Positions 53,978-64,000 of a DNA stretch of 64,000 nucleotides are shown here, piece by piece; the first letter of the stretch is position 1; each line of letters begins with the position of its first letter. The notes under the pieces were generated by a model. That model searched no databases. It had not been told where the DNA came from and was given only the letters and a program-made list of their open reading frames with translations. A program made the position numbers and the translations under genes. The stretch comes from Pseudocercospora fijiensis CIRAD86 (lineage: Eukaryota > Ascomycota > Dothideomycetes > Mycosphaerellales > Mycosphaerellaceae), in assembly GCF_000340215.1 (NCBI RefSeq), contig NW_006921537.1, positions 3,846,080-3,910,079 on the forward strand. The letters are read 5' to 3'.

Positions 53978-56900
53978 CTCCCCCTTAAGTAGAGATAATA
54001 TACTGTTTAGATTGGATACTTTAAATTTAGGCTTAGAGCTTCACTTTATCTTCTAACTGCCTTTAGATATTAGACTATATCTGCTTTATATATAGCTTTA
54101 TATGCTATACTACTTGCACGTACTTGTATTACATTGTTTACTAATTAGTTTGCTTTAGAGTAATATCCTTAGTCGTAATTATAGGGTTAGTAGGCGCCTA
54201 TAAAAGATACTTAAACTTAACTAGACAACTTAAACTTTTACAATCCACTCTTTAGCAATCCCCTAAGTACTAGCCGTCTCTACTAGATTTTAAATTCTTA
54301 CTAAGACCTTTTAAGTCTAATAGCCAGTCGAGACTTTATTATAGCGATAATTCTTTACCCTAGCCTAGGGAGTATAGCGAGTAGTATAGGTAGTAGTAGC
54401 AGCGGCGGCGGTAGTAATAATCTAAATAAGAATCGGCACCCTTCGCGTTATAATAAGCTCTAACTTGTAAAGACTAGTAAGTATTGCTATTAGAGTTTCC
54501 CCTTTTCTAACAATTTGCTAACTAGGCGCAGTCCTTAAGGAAGTTTAGTTAACTATCGCGATTCTCTAGAGAATTATCTAGTACTTAACCAATATTAGTC
54601 CGGAGTAGACTCCGCCTTAGCTGCGCAACGTTAATGTTAGGCATTTTATTACGAGCTAGGATAATACTCGGCTATTTCTAAGTATGCCTCCGCGTCTACG
54701 TAAGGCGGCTAAGGCATTCAATTTAGGCTTGAAATCGAATATTAACTACTTACCTACCGCGCTTGTATATGCGGCTGCTACTAGACGCGTGTATACTAGT
54801 AACAGCTAGTACGGTCCTTGTAAGCAGTTAAAGGGTCCGTACTTAGAGTATATAACTCTAAGTTATCGAATCAACGGTTAGGATATCGCTTTCCTAAAGG
54901 GCGCTTGCACTAACTGTGCTAGTCTAAATTATTATAGTTAATGCGAGTTCTCTAGTAAGTTGAATCTAGTCTTATACATTTTTTTTAAAGCAAAAACACT
55001 AATCCTTTTGTTAGGTTACGTCTCTCGGCTACGCTCTAATACGAATCGTTAGACGCCTATAGTGCCTCTACCGCCTCGCAATCCGGGGAGTAGAGCAGGT
55101 ACTAATTAGCGTCGTCTATACGTGCTAGTCCCGTCTAGCATCGATTAGAGTACTCCTTAGGGCGCCTAGGTAGTAGCAAATTTGCTACTATAGTAGGCAA
55201 ATGCTTATACCTAGGCTGCTACTTAGGGACGTAGTCGTAGTCTAGGTTCTAGGTTGTCTACTAGTCCTAGCTCGACTCGTAATTCTAGTAGTCCTTAGAG
55301 GGGTTTCTCTAATTACGAAGATAGTAATACTAAGATAGGTAGCTAATTAGGGAGATTCGGTTTTTTCTAGTAGATAGAGAGCTATAATATATATTTTCGA
55401 TTTTGAAATAGGCTAGGCAGTCTAGATTAGTAAAAGCCTTATAGTATTAGAGAGTTTCTAACTCTTAAGGGCTAGGGTATTTCTTCCTACTTAGTCTCAA
55501 TATTATTATAAAAGAAATTTTGCAGCTTAGACTGTATAGTGCAGCTAGGCTGTTTCTAGAAATTAGAATGAAATTCAATAAGTATATAAAGCTTGTTTTC
55601 TAATCCTATAAATAAGATTTTTCTTTCTAAAGGAGTAACTTAGGAGTTTGTCCTAGAGACGCTGTATTATTAGAGAATTTTGTTTAGAGATTTAGGCTTA
55701 GTGAAACAGTCCGCTAGCTGTTTGTTAGTAGTAACGAATTCGACACTAATCTTTCCCTAGGCATACTGTTCTCTATAGTAGTAGTTCCTAAGGGAAACGT
55801 GCCTCGACCTCTTAGAATTTGTATAGTCCTTAATAAGGGAAATAGCTAACTAATTGTCTACTTAGACGTAAATCCTATTAACTTCTTCCCTAGTAAGTAG
55901 TTGAAGCTTAGTTATCAAATTTCGGAGCTAGCAGATTTCTCTATATGCTTCTATTAGAGCAATATACTCTGCTTTAGTACTAGAGAGTACGACTTCCTTC
56001 TAGAGCTGTAATCTCTATATAATTAGAGTATTGTTAAGAAGCATAAGGGCGCCTAATATTAATCTTAATAATAAAGGGTTACTAGCAAAGTCTGCGTTAG
56101 AGTATGCCTGAAATTCTAAAGTTTTCTTCTTTCTAAAGATAAGTCCTTTGTCAACTATGCTAGCAATATACCTCTAGAGATGTTTAGTAGCTATAACATA
56201 CTTAGGTCCGGGATTCTAAAGGAACCTAGCAAGGTAGTTGACGGTATAGCTAATGTCTAGTCTAGTCTAGTTAGCTAGAAACTGCATTTCACTAATTATA
56301 GTATTAAATAGCTAGTAGTCCTAACGGTTATAGGGGGTTGTAAGAGGCTCGTAAAGCTTCTTAAGTAGATGCTTTATTAGCTTGTACTAGTCTAAGCTAT
56401 ACTTCTAAAGCTTCTCTTTAGTATAGTATATCTAGGAGACAGTAAGGTTTCCCTCCTTGTCTTCCTTTAGATAAAGGCCTAGAAATAGGTTAGACGTAAC
56501 AATCTTAATTATATACTTCTTACGAAGACCTTCAATTAGAGCATCGATCTTTACCTTAGAGGTTCTAAAGATTTAGAAGTTATCTATATAAAGGAGGATA
56601 AGAATACTATTACCTTACTATAGGCAATAGTCACTCTTTATCCTACTTAGGCCAAGTTAACGAAGAGTGTCTAAAGCATTATAGTACTAGAGATTAGCAG
56701 CCTGCTTAAGGCTATACAATCCTTTTCTAATACGGATAATCTACTTTAGAGGATGCTTCTTAAATAGGTGCGCGCCTTCTAGGGGTCTAATAAAAATTTC
56801 TTTATCTAGAGGGGGATTTAAGAAAGCAGTCTCGATATTAACCTGTCTTCGCTTCTAGTTTTTGTTTACTAAAAGCCTAAGGACAAGTCTAGCAGTAGCT

Positions 56901-59900
56901 ACTCTTAGTATAGGAGTATAGGTGTTAATATAGTCAAGACCTTGCTTCTATATAAAGCCTCTAGCTGTCTATCTTGCCTTATATTTATCAATAGAGCCGT
57001 CTAGCAGGTATTTAATCTTAAAAACCCATTTTCCTATTAAAGGTATTCTGCCTTTTAGTAGGGATTCGGCTAGAATCTACTCGATTGCACTAGACTTTTT
57101 AAGAGACCTTATCTCTTTTATAACGGCTTTTCTCTATTCATCCTAGTTAGGCCTTTTTAGGGCTTTAGCTAGGGTTGTTAGGTTAGCTAGCTTCTAAGTA
57201 TCTTTTATAGTAGCAGCTATAGCAATCTTAGTGATCTTGCTATAGTTATGCTTAGCTACGGCTCTGCTAGACCTAAGTCGTACTTCGGCTTAAGGAGGGT
57301 TTAGCTAAGGTAGGTTAGGAGCCCTCTTTTTCTTACTAGTAGTCTTAGGGACTTAGAAGGGAGTGATTGGGGTGTCTTCTAGTTTAGCAGTATCTGTTTC
57401 TTAAGTGTGCTGATTTTTCTTAGGAGTAGCTTCCTACTAAGTAGCTAGTAGTTCTAGTTAGTAATTTTAGAGTGTTAGCTTATTAGCTGTAGGTATTAGC
57501 TAAGGTAGTATTCCTTGCTTAAGTGTACCTTGCTCCCCCTAAGCTATAAGGGAGTCTTCCTAATCTTCCTAATTATAAGCCTACTAAGGCTAAGGGATGC
57601 TACCTCCAAATGGCTCCCCCTAAGGTTCTAAAGGGTACTTAGGAGCTTAGTGAAATTGTCTTTATAGATAAAGTCCTCGTTAAAGGTAACGTATAGAGAG
57701 AATCTGATATTATGCTGCTATACGCTATCCTTCTAGTGCGGGTTCCAAAGCAGATAGTTTGTTAATAAATTTTCTTAGAATCTAATAAACTAGTAAACGA
57801 AAGCTCTTAGTACAAATTTCTAGGAGTTAAGTCGTTCAACCCCGGATTCGAGGTATTTGAATACCTTATAGCTAAATCGTCTCGTCTTAGACAGGTCAAT
57901 GTCTATACTACCGATATTCAAGTCTAATTCGAAAGCCTTAAGTAGAACTTCCTTAGTTCTTAAGTTTACTAGTCTATTAGTTAGGTAAATCGAATGCATT
58001 ACTATAAAGCACTAGCAGTATATTAGTAGGCTAGAGTTAATTATTATTGCTCTTGCCTTAAGTAGAATCGTCTTGTTTAACGACTCTGTAATACTATTCT
58101 GCTCCGGTGTATATAGTGCAGACACATCCTATCTAATACTAACTTCCTCTACAAAATATACTAGATCGTTGTTAGTAAACTCTCCTCCGCTATTACTAAA
58201 GATAATCTTAGGGATTTTGTTATATTGCCTCTTGATTCTAGTTATCTAGTTGGTTAGCTTGTTACTACTTGTTACCTTATCCTTATTTCGAAGTAATAGA
58301 CCCTACCTAAGCCTAGTTTTAGCATTAGTTAGGATTATAATGTACCTATTTCTAAATAGATTAAGTGGTTGTACGCTAACAAGGTCAATATAGACTTCGT
58401 TAAGGGCTTTTTCTAGTCTGGTTCTGTATTCTCTTAATACAACTCTTTAAGCTCTCGAGAGCTTATAGGTCTTACAGTGCTCGAGTTTAGATGTATCAAC
58501 TTCTTCTAGGCCTAGAATAGCTTCCTTAGTAGCTGTTAGGATCTTATTGCCGACGTAGCTAAGTCTCTAATGCTATCTCAATATATCCGCTCGTAGTCTA
58601 GCGATAGCTAGGGCTAATAGCTGCCCTTTCTAACTCGATTCTAAGTTTGGTTTTAAAGCTGAGCCTAGTATTTTAACTCTAGCATCTTTAAGGGCAAGTA
58701 CTTCTTATACTTCCTTAACCTTTCTAATTGGCTTACCTTTAAGTATTAAAGTGCCTAAAGGTCTATCTAAGTAAATGCTACATTTCTTTTAAAGACGCTC
58801 TGCTAAGATTAGGTTGCAATCTAAGTTCGGGGAGTAGAGGACGTCTATTAGAGTAATTAGGGTTTTCTTTCCTTTATAGGTTAGGAAGATATTAACAGTT
58901 CCTAATCGTAATACACTTAATTTTCCTACTGCTTAGGAGAACTAAACAGGCTTAGTTAGGTGCTTAAGATCGCTAAACTAGCTCTTATTCCCTATAATGT
59001 ACAGTAATGTACCTATATCCCAAACTTTTATATTAGCTATTAGGTTCTTAGAGCTTGCTGTAGCTAGTCCCGGCTTTGCAATAGCTCCCCTAATTAGGCC
59101 CCTACTGAGGCCGTCTAGCTAATAGTCTCCCTTATCTTCCGAGTTAGAGGAGGAGTCTAATTCATCTTTATTATTGTTAATAGTACTACTAGATTTGCCC
59201 TTTCCTTTGCCTTTACCCTTCTTACCTTTGTCTTTATCTTTATCTTTACTCTTGTCTTTCTTTCCCTAACTAGGTAGTGCTATATTAGGGTATTGCTTAT
59301 AGCACTTAGCGTTAGTATGCTTGTACTTGCACTAAGTGCACTAGTCGTTATCATTGCTAATAGCCCCTCTAATAAGCTTTGAGCCGCTAGATGACTATCT
59401 AGGAGGCTTTTCTCTCCTTAGGGACGTTATTATTACTTTAAGGGAGGAGTCCTTAGCTTTAGGCTTATTATTATACTTCTAGGATCTAAGCTATTCGTAA
59501 CCAGAAAGGCCCTAAATAAACAGTATCCTAACAAGCATATTAGGCATCTTAATGTCGGATAACTTTATAGGCGCTTCTGTTATTGTAACTAAGCTAGCAA
59601 ATTGTTCTATCGATATTTAGAATCTATTAAACTACTACTAAAAAGATTCGCAGTACTACTAGGTATTCGGATTAGTAAGGGGCATCCTAATATACCCAAT
59701 AAGTTTAATAGTATCAAATATATCTACGGTTACAATAGGCTTATATAGAGCCTCAATATAGTCGTATATATCCTTAGCTAACTTAGGTGTATTACCGAAG
59801 TCTAGTCTAAGGGCAGGGTCGAGTCTAGCAATAAGTATACCTAGGGCTTAGATGTCTTTCTTCTTCTAGTCCCTAAACATATCTCTATACTGCTAATCGG

Positions 59901-60280
59901 CTAAGTCCCCTATAAATATGCTTTTTAGAGGTAGTTTTATTTCATTAGCCTAGTTAAGTCTATAGAATACTATACTAACTAGGTCCTTTTCTAGAAGGGC
60001 CGCCTAGAATATAAGCTTCTAGTCTTAGAAGTTGATCCCCTTCCTAAGAACTTGATTCTCCTTTACTGTCTTTGTCTAATTGGTGTCTATCGTTCCTAGC
60101 TGCCTTTTAGTATAGTGCTAGGTAGGGCTTATAAGGGACACTTACTAGGTTTTAGTCCGAACTAGAGCTCTTAACTAGGTACCTAATAGGTCTAGATAGC
60201 TAGCTCTATTTAGTGGACTCTAGAAACAGTTCTTTTATAGTTGAACTAGATAGGTGAGCGTATACGCCGGGCTTATAACC

Positions 60281-60462
60281 TATTGTGAATCGTACTAGGG
60301 ATATAACTAATCATCGGATTGACAACTATATAACTATATAAAGAAGAATCAGGAGCCTACTATAGAAACTGCAGTTAATATACCCATTGTATGTCCTTCC
60401 TCTTAGCACAGGTCAGCTAATAGTATCAGCTGACTAGCATATTACCTAACTAAACCATAACA
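60281..60462 (-). repeat. Right LTR of the Copia element (5' LTR of the minus-strand element)
   Basis: It is 182 bp, ending AACCATAACA on the plus strand, followed by the CCTGT duplication. The adjacent internal sequence on the minus strand begins GGTTATAAGCCCGGCG, a plausible mutated primer-binding site. Confidence 0.92.
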
Positions 60463-60467
60463 CCTGT
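60463..60467. repeat. Target-site duplication, right copy (CCTGT)
   Basis: Second copy of the five-base duplication, directly after the right LTR. Confidence 0.9.
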
Positions 60468-60525
60468 GATACGAGGGAAGCTCTAGTTCTACTCTCTAAT
60501 AAAAGTACCGAGACCAACACACTAC

Positions 60526-60830
60526 ATATAGGACGATTAAGCGAGATAGCGGAGGGGGGTAATCCCTAGAAACGGGATCTAACTNNNNNNNNNNNNNNNN
60601 NNNNNNNNNNNNNNNNNNNNNNNNNNNNNNNNNNNNNNNNNNNNNNNNNNNNNNNNNNNNNNNNNNNNNNNNNNNNNNNNNNNNTGGATGCGTAGTACCG
60701 TCTCTCTTGGGAGCTTGACTGCTTAAAGGGATTATCCGCACCTTTAAAAAGTTTACGTCTAACGTTTTCTAGCTAGCTGCCGCTTACGGGGATTACCCCC
60801 GTCTGCTATCTCGCTTAATCGTCCTATATA
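60526..60830. repeat. Inverted repeat pair flanking an assembly gap
   Basis: The segment at 60526-60566 (TATAGGACGATTAAGCGAGA and following) recurs inverted at 60788-60830, with only a few differences over about 42 bp. Between them lie roughly 220 bp, of which 100 are N. They could be the terminal repeats of a short non-autonomous DNA transposon, or two ends of different copies brought together by the gap. No transposase fits between them. Confidence 0.65.
60585..60684. other. Assembly gap (100 N)
   Basis: Exactly 100 N bases, the conventional size for a scaffold gap of unknown length. Features spanning it, including the inverted repeat, are not guaranteed to be contiguous. Confidence 0.99.
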
Positions 60831-61329
60831 CCCTCTTTCAAGTTCTAGAAGCAACGGAACACAGGATTCCTAAACTTACCGATTAAGCAATATACAGATT
60901 AATAGTCGTTATAAGCATTCGATAGGCCGACTAACTAATAATACTACTCAACTCCGGTAATTATAACTCTCGCTTTAAGATAAACAATACAACGCAATGC
61001 AATACAACTAGGCATTATAGTCTACGAGCGGCCGCTTAGTAATTCACAGATTGCTTGCCTACTAATCTCTAGTACATTGTTTAGCTACCTCTTCTACGTA
61101 GACCCTAGCTTACTAAGATACTCCGCGGGATAGACAAATATACCCGTAGGTAGGCGTATATGCCGCATCTGCAAGCGTAACGTCGGTATATGCCTAGCAA
61201 CAGCCGCGGCAGCACCTTACGCTGTTAGCAAGGCAGCTTCTAGAAGTCTTCTAGGGTTGGCGTACGGTTAGCCTTAGCGTACGGTATTTAGCACTTCCGC
61301 TGCCTCTCTTTGCAAGTAAATAAATCTGC

Positions 61330-62300
61330 AACTATAGACCCGATTAAGAAGGCGATTAATAATCTAAATAGCTAGGAGAGGCCTAATATTAATGCGACCA
61401 CTAGGAGCTACAGAGTTAAGCTTTTAACGCTTTCTAAGCGTTAGAGAGGTATCTAGGGTAGTAAATAGGCCTAGTACGAAGATAAGCGGTTACTAAATAA
61501 TCTAGAAGAGGCAGAGTTAGGTAGATATATTAATAAGTTAACTAATCTAGGCCTACTACTAACGGCTTAGATAGTACGTAATTTTACTAAGTAGGCACAT
61601 AGTAAGGAGCCTAATAAGAACTAGCCTACTAAGTTTACTAAGAGGCATTTAGATATCCTATCTTCTAAGTATCTTAGTAACCTAGATAAGGTACGGAAGA
61701 AGGCTAATTTATAGCTCTCATATACTAAGTACTTTAATAAGCTAAGTACTAAGATAAAGAAGTATAGTATAGAGCCTAAGAATATATATAATATAGATAA
61801 GAAGGGCTTTATAGTAGGGGTACTTAGCAAAGCTAGAAGAATCTTTATAAAGTAGGCAATAATAAGTAGCTAGTTAAAGGGGTATATATAAGATAGTAAC
61901 CGCGAGTAGATAATAGTTATTAGCTATATCTATACTAATAGTATAGTACTACTACCTACCTTAATCTATAAGGCTTAACCTAGCTAGTTTTAAGATACTT
62001 AGGTAGAAGATATAGATCTAGAATAGTATTTAGCCTTCTTTACTAGTCTATTTCTACTATCTATAGTAGAGCTACTACTATCTATAGTACTATCTATAGC
62101 TCTATATTTATTACCTATTCTATTATATACTAGTAAAGATACTTTACTTAATCTACTATAGCTATTAGGTAGCTCTTATAAGCCTCGTCGTCGCTAGAAG
62201 CCTTTAATTACTAAGCTAGTAAAATTATTAAAATGCGCCTATAGGGGATTATATATAGATATACTATATTTACTATCTTATATTAATTAATCCTTTCGTA
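61330..62300 (+). mobile_element. RIP-degraded Fot1/pogo-type DDE transposase
   Basis: Reading the plus strand through many stops gives the Fot1/pogo order. A Tc5-type HTH region near 61600-61700 (FTKRHLDIL, KVRKKANL) comes first. Then at about 61770-61860 comes IYNIDKKGFIVGVLSKARRI, matching the IYNxDEKGFxxG first catalytic Asp block. DSNRE..I.VISYIYTNS..LLPTLIYKA follows at about 61890-61975. Stops are mainly TAG/TAA at positions where CAG, CAA or TGG would be expected. The element is inactive. The terminal inverted repeats were not located with confidence; the inverted repeat near 60526-60830 is a candidate. Confidence 0.68.
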
Positions 62301-62611
62301 AGCTATCTCTTATACTAGTTAGACTACTAAAATAACGGATCTAAAGAGGAGTTATTACTTCTAAGTAGTAGTAATAGTACTACTAAGGCATAGTCGTAGA
62401 CTTAGTTGTCTTCGAGCGATTATAGCTATTCGGAATAGTAGAAATCCGAGGTAATTAGCTTTTATAGAGATAATTTATAATATCCCGATTTGTATACTAA
62501 CCTACGTAGTTTTAGGGCACTATATAGGGTCGTATAGAACCCTCGAGGTATATATAATTTACTTTCCTAGCTAATCTACTCGTACCTAGATATACGTAAA
62601 GATATACTATA

Positions 62612-62645
62612 TAGAGGAAGCTCTAGTCTCTAATAAGTACCGAGA
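62612..62645. repeat. Second copy of a GGAAGCTCTAG...GTACCGAGA motif
   Basis: GAGGAAGCTCTAG, a short spacer and CTCTAATAAGTACCGAGA recur from 60471-60515, where the spacer is longer. The pair brackets the inverted repeat, gap and Fot1 remnant, and both lie in the same orientation. They may be fragments of one older repeat split by later insertions. Confidence 0.55.
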
Positions 62646-62749
62646 GTAACCTGCTAGGGGTCTTTCTCCTTCTAGAAACTTGGATTCTACTAGAAGCTAG
62701 GTTCTAGTTGGAGACTGCTAGGGGTTCTCTAGCGTGCTAGAAGATGTGT

Positions 62750-64000
62750 GGTCTTTCCTGCCTGTAATAAGATGTCGGATGCAAGGATTTCGGCCCTGGG
62801 TCCGACATGTCGAAACGCCTGTCAAGTGAGTGTTTCACCTCGCTTATCGTATCTGGTGAAGGGTAGAGTTACTAGAACCCACCGGGTAGTCTAGGCACGT
62901 CCCCTTGGTCTGGTCTAAGGACGGCGTTGGGTGATCGGTCGGATCGTGCGCAGATATCAGTTGCGATGCAGCTTGTGCCATCTACGTGAGTGAAGAGGTA
63001 TCTGGAGTCTCTAAGCTCTCCTCCCCTGGCTCTACTGTCTCTTCAAGAGCTCATTGAATGACAAGGATATCGTCACATTCGGTAGCGTGGAGTTGCTCCT
63101 CTACAGTAAAATGACGTTTAGAACACCAAGCAACGATTGGTCGGGAACAGTACGAGGTCCTGGTGGTTTCCCCTGAATCCAAGGGGGGGAGCCTTCTATT
63201 TCCCTTGATCCTAGCCATTTGGGACGTTGCTTTTCGCCTTTGAGAACAAAGACCTTGCTGCCAAGAGTCCGAATGTTAGTTCTAGAAAGGTTTGGACGCC
63301 GCTTCGTGAACAGCTCAAACGGTGTGATCTTGTTGGAGACCGATTACGGACGTAGACAGAGTGATGGGTCCATACTGGCGGCCAGTATTTGTTAGGGATG
63401 CCGACCGACTGCATTGTCGACTGCAGCTTGTTTCTCCTCGTACGGTTAAGCCTCCCTGCAAGTCTGTTGGCTTGGTGCTGGTTGGTGTCCGTATACTTGA
63501 TCGAGCTTGATCCCCTTACTCTGCGCGCACGATTTCAGAGAAGCGGATTGATCCTCGCCTGCACGATCTAGGCGTATGCGCTTACAGCGGTGTATAGGCG
63601 TCTCATTGTATTCGACAAAGTATTGAACGTGCTCGAAGGATGCGGACTTTTGCTTTGCAGGTACAAGTTCCGCCCGCTCGCTAAAGTCGTCTAGCATCGT
63701 GACAGCGTACTTGCTGTCACATCCCCGTCGATAGTTCTGCGATGTCGACATGGATCGACTCTGTTGGGTAGGATGCTGGCCTGATTGCTCCGTCGTGACC
63801 GCGTTCCTGCATGCGCCCTTTCACCGTTTCACGTAGTCTCTGCAGAGGTGTGATCCGTCAGGGTCTATTCCATGGCGTGCTTGTCGTTCGCTACTTTCTA
63901 AGCTGTTCTAACGACCCCTCTGCGGGATGGCCCATACGCTCGTGCCAGAGTCAGTAGGAGGTTCTGTCTGCAAAAGGGTTGGCTGCCGGCAACTGGCCAT
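62750..64000 (-). mobile_element. Copia integrase fragment with little RIP damage
   Basis: The minus strand from the window end encodes a broken Copia polyprotein. It has a GAG-pre-integrase-like piece (VWAIPQRG, 63890-63990) and the integrase core (KYAVTMLDDFSERAELVPA, 63446-63751). The downstream integrase segment follows (GIPNKYWPPVW...VYVRNRSPT, 63211-63414), then a decayed WLGSRG-like end near 63180. Frameshifts and stops separate the pieces. CpA and TpG are common here, unlike the neighbouring elements, so RIP is weak or absent. The 5' half lies beyond the window, and reverse transcriptase is missing on the left. It is a different family from the element at 53796-60462. Confidence 0.75.

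Larger units (their letters stand above)
53796..60462 (-). mobile_element. Complete RIP-inactivated Copia LTR retrotransposon
   Basis: The 6,667-bp element has 182-bp LTRs and a 5-bp target duplication. On the minus strand the order is Copia-type. A CCHC-like knuckle lies near 59290-59345, integrase YTPEQN near 58105, the reverse transcriptase entry KWVF near 57025, the RT active site near 56580-56600, then RNase H. The polypurine tract CTTAAGGGGGAG lies beside the left LTR (53978-53989). All frames are full of TAA/TAG stops. The catalytic YVDD reads Y-I-D-N, with a transition removing the second Asp. CpA is strongly depleted and TpA enriched throughout. It is therefore a dead copy inactivated by RIP. 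The Copia call rests on domain order. Confidence 0.9.

Noticed and set aside
60496..60741. 81-codon ORF spanning the gap
   Set aside because: It is mostly N-derived X residues, so it carries no evidence.
61621..61830. 69-codon minus-strand ORF in the Fot1 remnant
   Set aside because: It is the reverse complement of the transposase-like plus frame in TpA-rich sequence, where long chance frames arise.

Overview
The window is nuclear DNA from a filamentous ascomycete (Pezizomycotina), most likely a Dothideomycete; the class is inferred, not proven. Supporting signs are short introns of about 48-134 nt with GTRAGT-like donors and CTRAY-type branch points, fungal families (Zn2Cys6 regulator, DUF3176 membrane protein, GDSL esterase, S10 carboxypeptidase), and transposon remnants that have lost CpA/TpG in favour of TpA, the mark of repeat-induced point mutation (RIP).

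Layout: (1) 1-1970 is a TpA-rich, stop-riddled Mutator-like transposase remnant. (2) 1971-53795 is a normal-composition gene block. (3) 53796-64000 is a transposon nest: a complete Copia element with 182-bp LTRs and a 5-bp target duplication (53796-60462), a 100-N gap flanked by inverted repeats, a RIP-damaged Fot1/pogo transposase, and a less mutated Copia integrase fragment running off the window.

The left part of the gene block (about 2.5-15.1 kb) looks like a catabolic cluster for salicylate and 2,3-dihydroxybenzoate. It holds a 2,3-dihydroxybenzoate decarboxylase, catechol 1,2-dioxygenase, salicylate-hydroxylase-type FAD monooxygenase, Zn2Cys6 regulator and 14-TM MFS transporter. Damaged alpha/beta-hydrolase and amidohydrolase copies lie at its edges. 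The predicted flow is salicylate and/or 2,3-dihydroxybenzoate to catechol to cis,cis-muconate; muconate-processing enzymes are not in the window.

The rest is mostly housekeeping: an AYR1-like reductase, a small zinc-finger protein, fimbrin, a DDX60-type helicase, a prolyl-4-hydroxylase-like oxygenase, COQ9, RAD54, an acetylesterase-like GDSL protein, a serine carboxypeptidase, a giant coiled-coil protein with a 27-28-residue repeat, and the DIM1 rRNA methyltransferase. Between them lie an F-box-like gene and a frameshifted DUF3176 gene.

Two predicted secreted proteins deserve attention. One is a 71-aa, eight-cysteine, three-exon protein (18145-18458, minus) too fragmented to appear as an ORF. 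The other is a 159-aa protein (52904-53383, minus) that is the last gene before the RIP-damaged nest. Exon boundaries were read by eye from splice consensus and reading frame; no alignment or expression data were available.
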